Source: an uncultured archaeon (GTDB taxonomy: Archaea > Micrarchaeota > Micrarchaeia > CABMEP01). Taken from it: a DNA stretch of 37,050 nucleotides. The notes beneath the pieces are model-generated. The model was not told where the DNA came from and searched no databases. It worked only from the letters and a program-made list of their open reading frames with translations. This document shows, piece by piece, positions 25,885-34,800 of the stretch. The stretch spans positions 1-37,050 of the forward strand of contig CABMEP010000042.1 of the NCBI GenBank assembly GCA_902385155.1. The letters run 5' to 3'. The translations under genes were made by a program, and so were the position numbers. Each line of letters begins with the position of its first letter. The stretch's first letter is position 1.

Positions 25885-28800
25885 ATGATGTCCTTAGCGC
25901 CAGGTCAGATACGAGGGCCGCAGCGGCCCCAATGCCAGACTGTTCCATACGTTATTTCATTGGCGCTATCGTTTCTATTCCTTTTCGGGACAGTCTCCGC
26001 TTTAACGTGGACATCTGAAAATTTAGGCAATACCGGAGGATTCACGTATGGGACATCTATAGCCACAGATAGTAGCGGCGTTCCCCATATCGCTTACTGC
26101 GCCGGCAACGGTCTTCACTATGCCAATAAGTCCGGTGGTTCCTGGTCCGACGCTCTAATCGATTCATATTGCCGTGGCACCGAGATCGCGGTCAATTCTA
26201 CGGGCGACGTCAGTATCATATATGGGAATTCCACCGCAGTGAAATACGCGTACAAGCCGAGCGGCGGATCCTGGACCAAGGAAGTGATTGAGAATTCGGA
26301 CGATATCACATACAACACCGATGCAGGTAACTCGATCCAGCTTGATTCCAACGGCGTGCCGCACGTATGTTACTCGAACTCGAGTTGGTCCGTGAAATAT
26401 GCAAATCGTACAGGCGGATCCTGGTCATCGGAAGTGATAGAATCATCGGCCAATCGTCTTGTGAAATGTCATATCGCATTGGACAACTCCAATGTGCCTC
26501 ATGTCGTGTACGGGGATTTCTCCACAGGGCAGCTGAAATACGCCAACAAGTCCGGCGGCTCCTGGTCGTACATGGTCCTCAACTCAAGTTCAGGCGCGCA
26601 AAACAGGCCGACCATAGCGATAGGCGGCGACAATGTCCCGCGTGTCGGATTTTACATCAATAACGACGGAATCAAGTATGCGGCACGGAGCGGGGGCACC
26701 TGGTCGTTCGCCTCGGTTTATAGCGCCGGATCCGGTCTGAGCGACGCGTCCATCGCGGTTGATTCCTACGGCATACCTCACATGAGCTTCAAGTACTACA
26801 ATGGGACCAACCAGTATCTCTGGTATGGGAACGGAACTCCGAATTCCTGGGGGCCGCAATGGACTGCCCAGCTAGTGGACCCATTGGCCGGCGCAGGATC
26901 CACTGATTCGATCGCAATCGATTCGTCCAATTATGTCCATATCATCCACGCGTATTACAATTCAACCTCCGGCACGAATTTCATAATTTACGATAAGTCC
27001 ACCACACCTGCCGTAGCTCCGTCGCCGATGTGCACCGATATCACTACTCCGAACACCGTCTATAACATGACGGGAAACATAACTGTGGCAGACATCCCAT
27101 GCTGTTCCGCCAAGAATTGCTTCAACATCATGGCGAACAACGTCACATTAGATTGCAAAGGCTACACGATAACCTACGCCCAAAACTCCAACAACCTACG
27201 CGCGATCGGTTCCGGGTATAACTACACCACGATAAAGAACTGCAACCTCGTCCAGAACACTGCCAACGGCGGCGGCAACTATGCCATCATATTGTCTGGA
27301 TCCAACAGCAACCTGATCAAGGACACTAACGTTTCGGTTGCGTCCTCCTCAACGTACGGAGTGCAGCTTTCGTCAGTATCTAACACTACATTCTCAAACT
27401 TAATTGTTAACACTACAGGCGGGGGAAATTATCCGTACGGATCGAGCGCATTCTATCTTTCCGGCTGTTCCAATGTAACGATAACAAACAGCAGCATGAA
27501 CGCATCAGGGGGCAACAGCAACGCAATCTATCTAATATCGTCATCCAACAATGTCAACATTACGAAATGCAATATGAACGCAGGTTCATTCGGAATTTAT
27601 TTCGAGGCAAGCTCAGATAATGTGTTCATCAATGCAAGCAACATAACCGCTTCCAATGGGTTGTACATCACCGCGAGCAAGAACAGCACGGTGATGAACA
27701 GCAACATCTCGACTTCCGGGGGAGGCTATGGCGGCATCTACCTCTCTCCAACCTCATCCAGCAACACGGACAACCACACGTTCATGAACAATACGATCTC
27801 GGTGACAGGTAACGGCCGCGCGATTCAAGTTGCGTCTTATTCGTATGGCGTCAACAACATGACCATCGCATATAACAACATATCGATAACGAACGGCTCC
27901 TCCAGCAGCTACTCCGCTCTCTATTTCTACTACTCCAACTCCACCAATATCTCCGGGAACCGCATATTCGCCATAGGGAACGGATCCGGCATAAAGCTCG
28001 ACACCTATTCCACCAACAACTTGATATACAACAACTACATCTACGGCGATCCGCCTGCGACAATCACCGATACTTCTTTGAACCGCTGGAACACCACGTT
28101 CACCTGCGGCGCGGGCATCCGGAACATCGTCGGGGGCAACTGCACTGGCGGGAATTACTATGCGAATCCGACGGGTACTGGGTTCTCTGAGGCGTGCACC
28201 GTTAACATGACGACCGGCCTATGCACGAGCACGTACCCAATCGCCACGAACAACATCGACTACGCACCCGTGACGATCATACCGCCGACCTGCGGGGTGT
28301 TCGACGCCTCCGGCACCTACACCATGAGGAGCGACCTCGCGAGCAACGGGACATGCATCAACATCACTGCGAGCGACGTCGTCTTCGATTGCAACGGCTA
28401 CACGATCAATTACTCGCAGAACGGCACAGGATACGGGATATACGCCAACGGCGTCAACGGCACCGTCATAAAGAACTGCAACATACAGCAGACTAATTCC
28501 AGCAACCCCGATTCCCCTGCGATCTACCTGTCTGGAACCAACGGCGGCGCGATCCAGAACATCAATGCGCTGGCGACAGGTTCGGGCAGCTATGGTTTGT
28601 ACCTGTCCAATACCAACAACAGCAACGTCACGGGCGGATTCTTCGTAAGCTCGAATTCCTTCGGCCTATACATCGATTCGTCCAGCTCAGGCAACCGCAT
28701 ATTCAACAACATCATAACTGGCATCATCGATCCGGTCTCTCTCAACTCGGCCGGGACGAACTACTGGAACAGCGTGCCCACGGCCGGAATCAATATACTC

Positions 28801-31800
28801 AGCGGCCCGTGGATCGCGGGCAACTACTACGCCAATTCAACCAACGGCGGTTTCTCGCAGAACCCGGCGAACTGCACGGATGCCAACGGCGACGGAATCT
28901 GCGATAGCAACTATGTCCTCGATTCCAACAACATCGACTACCTGCCGCTGACCGCATCCGCCTCTCCCGTCCAGCTCACGGGCTGCGGCAACCTCGCTTC
29001 CCCTGGCGTATATGTTCTTTCCAAGGACATCAGCAACGCAGGCACGTGCTTGAATGTCCTGGCGGACAACGTTACGATATACTGCCAGGGACACACGATC
29101 AAATACTCGCAGTCGGCGACAGGATACGGTGTCAATTCGACCAATTACAACAATACGGCGGTCAAGTACTGCACCATCCTCCAGAATTCGACGAGTGGAA
29201 GCGCATATGCGGTATACTTCTCGGGGGTCAATGACGGCGTCATCCTAGGCAACACGATGACCACGTTCGGCGCAAGCAGCTACGGCGTGTACCTGCCTTC
29301 GAATTCGAACAACAACATGCTTTCGGATAACATCATCACGACAGGCACGAACAATTTCGGGTATGGGATCTATCTCGCTTCCAGTTCCAACAACAATACG
29401 ATCGCCAGGAACAGGATAACCACAAACGGTTATGCCAGCTATGGGCTGTACATCTCGTCATGCAGTGCCATCAATACATCAAACAACAACATTTCCGTCA
29501 GCCAGTTCGGAACAGCCGCCATCAACACAGCGTCAACATCATACAGCACCCTGGCGAACAACAACGCGACCGCAGGCGACGGGTACGGCATTGCGGTAGG
29601 GGGAGACGACAACAATATAGTCAACAATTCGGCGGTGATCAGCAGTTCTGTCGGGGGCACCGCGGGAATCGGCGTGAGCGGGAACAGGAATAGCATAATG
29701 AACAACAGGGCGACCGCAAGCGGCACCACAATCTACGGTTTCTCCATCTCATCCGGAACGAACAATACCGTAACGGGCAATACGTTCTCCAGCGCGAGCT
29801 CATTCGGCGCCTATGTGGCCGGAACAGGCAATCTGATATACAACAACCGCATTAACGGCAGCACCCCGGTCTATGTTCCCTCGGGCTCTCAAAACAATTG
29901 GAATTCCACCACGTCTGCCGGAGCCAATATTGTAAATGGACCATACATCGGGGGCAATTACTATGCAAACACAGCAGGCACAGGGTACTCCCAGGGCTCG
30001 TCCTGCACCGATACCAATGGCGACGGCATCTGCGACGCCAGCTACACCATAAACGGGTCGAACAACGTCGATTCATTCCCGCTCAAGATGCCGACGGCGC
30101 TGTCCGGCTGCACCAACATCTCCTACGTAGGCGCCTACTATCTCAATCAGAGCGTCAGCAACTCCAGCACATGCTTCACGATCAAGTCGAACAACGTCAG
30201 CCTGGAATGCGCAGGCAAGACCATCAACTACTCGGCATCCGAGTTCGGCTACGGGATCAACTCCACCGGCTACAACAAGACGCTCGTCGGGGACTGCAAC
30301 ATAGTCCAGTCCAATGCGGGAGTCTCCAGCGCTCATGCGGTGTATCTCGCCAACGCCAACAACAGCGCCATCCAGAACAGCAACGTCTCGGTCAACAGCA
30401 CCAACGCGAATGCGATCTACCTGTCGAATTCCAACAGCAGCAACATCACCGGCAACATGCTCGCCAGCGCGAATTCCTATGGCGCGTATCTCGTCTCCGG
30501 CTCCGGCAACCGAATATTCAACAACCTGTTATACGGGAACAACAGCCCGGTCGGCCTGAGCTCCGCGGGCGCGAACGCATGGAACACGACGATGGCGCTC
30601 GGACCCAACGTCATCGGCGCGCCATACATCGGAGGGAATTTCTATTCCAATTCGAGCGGCACCGGCTTCTCGCAGGCCTGCACCGCGAACGCCTCCAGCG
30701 GGTTCTGCACCGCATCCTACGACCTGGGCGACGGGGTGAACGTCGATTCCCTGCCGTTGACGACGCTGGCCCCCAATTCGCTGGCCTCCTGCACGAACCT
30801 GAACCAATCCAATACAGGATACATCCTGATGAGGGACATCAGTTACGGGGCAGGCACATGCTTCACCGTCACGGCCGACAACATCACGCTGGACTGCATC
30901 GGCCATGCCGTGACGGGCGTCAGCGGCTACGGGGTGAACCTCAACGGCAGGTCGAACATCACGGTATCCAACTGCGCGTTCGCCGGATTCTCCACAGGGA
31001 TATACATGCCGTCCGGTTCGGGCTACAACATAGCCGCGAACAACATCAGCTCCAGCGTCAACGGCATCTACGTCAACGCCAGCGCCAACACGATAGCCGG
31101 CAACAGGCTGGCCTCGAACACGAACGGCATCCTCGTGAACTCGGGCTACAACAACACGATCACTAACAACACGTTCGTCTCGAACACGAACGGCATCTAC
31201 CTCAATGTCACTGCCACGAACACCACTATCGCGAACAACACCGCCAGTTGGAGTACTGCAAGCGGAATCTACCTCCTCTCAAGCTATAACACTATATACA
31301 ACAATACACTCTATAGGAACCTGCTGAATGGAGCGTACTTCTCTGCTTCTTCGAACAACACCATAACAAGCAACAACGTCAGCTGGAATGGCGGCACTTG
31401 TTTCGAGGGCTGCGGCAGCAACAACCCCTACGGCGGTTACGGTGTCTACTTCGATTCAGGTTCCAATAACCTCATCGCCAACAACACTGTCAGCTGGAAC
31501 GGCGGAGGCAACACCAGCGTCTACGCGCAGCCATTCGGTTACGGCCTTTATCTCTTTAACAGCTCCAACAACAATACAATCTTCAACAACAATGTCACCT
31601 ACAACGGCGGCAACACCACCGCCAATTACGCTTCTTGCACCGGCTACGGCATCTACATCAACAACGGTACCAACAACAACGTCTCCAATAACAACGCCAC
31701 TTCGAACCTCAATTGCACAGGCACAAGCAGCAATATGTACGGCCAGGGAATCTATCTCGGCGCCGCCTTCAACACCACTATCGCCAACAACTACATCGGC

Positions 31801-34800
31801 AACCACAGCTATTATGGCATCTACGTCTTCAACTATTACACTGGCTCGAACAACACCATCTTCAACAACACTATAATTACTGGTTCAGGCTTAAACCCAC
31901 GGGGAATATACTCTGTCTACGATTCCAACAGCACAATCTCCAACAACACCATCCAATTCGGTAATGTTGGAATCTCACTTGCCCACACCTCAAACCTCAC
32001 CATCTCAAACAATACCGTCAGCCTTGCCAGCGGCGGCTACAACAAGGGCATCTATTTCGATACCTCCTCTAACAACAGGATATTCAACAACATCTTCAAC
32101 AACAGCGAAAATGCCAATGATTACAGCGGCACCAACAACGTCTGGAACGCCACCCTCGACTGCACCGGTCCGGCCAACATCGTCGGCGGCCCATGCATGG
32201 GCGGCAACTACTGGGCCGCGCCTGCGGGCACTGGCTTCTCAGAGGCACAATCCTCATGCAACTCGAACGGAAGCGGCATATGCACCTATTCGTACGGCGT
32301 ACCGAGCTCCGGAGGCAATGATTACCTTCCATTGACTCTGCTCCCGATCTCGCCAGGCAGCACGTTCAGCGCCCCTGGCTTCGTCTACAACATGACCCAG
32401 AACTTCAGCAGCAACGGCACCGCCTTCACCATAGCGGCGAGCAACGTCACGATCGACTGCTTGGGCAACACCCTCACCGGCAACGGTTCCGGCAATGGCA
32501 TGACGAGCACAGGCAGCTACACGAACCTAACGGTGAAGAACTGCGTCATCAGGAACTTCAGCAATGCGATCTATTTCGGTGCCGGGATCACCTACAGCGC
32601 GATAACGAACAACACCCTCAGCGACAACGGCTTCGGCATCGATCTCAACGGGAGCTTCGGCAACACCAACAACATCGTCATCGCCAACAACACAGCCAGC
32701 AACAACAGCCAGTACGGCATAGGCCTCATCTCGGTGGTATCCGAATACAATTGGGCGAACACCGTAGCGAACAACACCGTCACCTCAAACGGCTATGGTC
32801 TCGGGTTCATCTACAGCTCGTACAGCGGATGGACAAATATCTACAATAATAAATTCAATAATAGTATCAATGCAATCACAGACAGCTACACCGCCCTGTG
32901 GAACACCACGATGAACTGCAGCGGTCCAGCAAACATCATAGGCGGCCCCTGCATGGCCGGCAATTACTGGGCCACCCCGTCCGGCACAGGATTCTCGGAG
33001 AACGCCACCGCGTGCAACGCCAACACCAGCGGAATCTGCACGTCGAACTACGTCATAAACGGCAGCAACATCGACTACCTGCCGCTCACCGCGCCGCTTG
33101 TGCCGTTCAACTGCAACACGCTCAACCAGCCCAACACAACATACACCATGAACCAGAACGTCAGCAGCGCAGGCACATGCTTCACGATCGCGGCGGACAA
33201 CGTGACGCTCGACTGCAATGGATATATGATCAATTACTCGCAGTCCGCGGCGGGATACGGCATCAACATCACAGGATACAATTCCACTACCATACAGAAT
33301 TGCAATGTCATACAAAATTCATCTTATGCATACTCGTACGGAATTTATCTTAAAAATGCGAATAACAGCGTAGTCAAAAACACCAATGTTTCAGTAAACA
33401 GCTCATTCAGCAATGGTGTGCGCCTCGATTCCAACGCTATCAACAACACGTTCACCAATGATATCGTCAACAGCAAGAACGGTTATGGGACATACATCCT
33501 TTCCAACTCCAATAACAACACATTCACCAACAACACCCTAAACGGCTCACTCAGTTGGAGTGGCGTGATAATCCAGTCCAGTGCCAATAATACCATTTAC
33601 AATAATATGATTAGTTCAGTTGGTTTCAGCGGTACGCGATACACAAACAACTGGAACACCACCCTCAACTGCAGCGGCGCAACCAACATCATCGGCGGAC
33701 CATGCATAGGTGGTAACGTCTATATCCCCCCCTCGGGGTATGGGTTTTCGTCGATGTGCCTTGATCTGGACGGCAACGGCGTCTGCGACAGCAGCTATGC
33801 TCTCTTCTCCGGTGATGTGAATAACACCGATTATCTCCCGCTCGCAACTCCGCAGACCCCGATCTCCAGCTGCAGCAACATCTCCTATACAGGCAGGTAC
33901 ATACTCACTCAAAACGTCAGCAACGCGACCACCTGCTTCAACATCCTCTCTGGCAACGTCGACCTGAACTGCAACGGGAGCACGGTCTCGTATGCCACGT
34001 CCGCCGCCGGATACGGGGTTCAGAATCCAGGCAGCCCGAACGTGACCATACGCAACTGCAACATCGTGCAAGGCTCTTCCGTGAGCGGCGCGCACGGCGT
34101 ATACCTCTCCTCTTCGGGCTCCGGGAACAACCTTGTCATGAAGAACAACATCTCCGTGTTCGGGAACAGCGCGTACGGGATCTACTTCAGCGGATCGACC
34201 GAAGGCATGGCGCTGAACGACAACTTCTCAGACAACCGCATCAACACGACTGGGACCAATTCGCACGGATTCAGGCTGGATCGGCTCGCCAACAGCGTCG
34301 TGGCGAGGAACAACGTCACCGTGAACGGGAACTATTCCTACGGCGCCAATGTCTTCAGGTCCGCCAGCAACAACATCACCGGCAACAGGATGGTCTCCAC
34401 CGGTTACGCCCAAACTGCGTGGTACCTCTCCTATTCTACTTCGAACAACTTCATAAATGAGACAATAATCACGAGCGGGAATTACAGCAACGGCCTGAAT
34501 TTCGGGACCAGCTCGAGCAGCAACAGCTTCACGGGCGCCAGCATCACCACGAGCGGCGACGGCGCTGTCGGGATGTACATATGGTCGAGCTCGTCCAACA
34601 ATTTCGCATACAACAACATCACCACGTATGGCGGCGGTTCCCCGGGCGCATACGGCATACAAGTGGAATCGGCCGCCTCGTCCAATAACTTCACGAACAA
34701 CCGTATAATGACGAACGGATCCGGTTCCTACGGCGCGTACATCAGGTATAGCTCCACCACCAGCAACCTCCTGGCGAACAACACAATACTCTCGCCGTAC

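Noticed and set aside
29898-31166. 422-aa plus-strand ORF (MEFHHVCRSQYCK...RQQLHHKR...)
   Set aside because: Out-of-frame shadow of the giant reading frame; Arg/Gln/His-rich biased composition.
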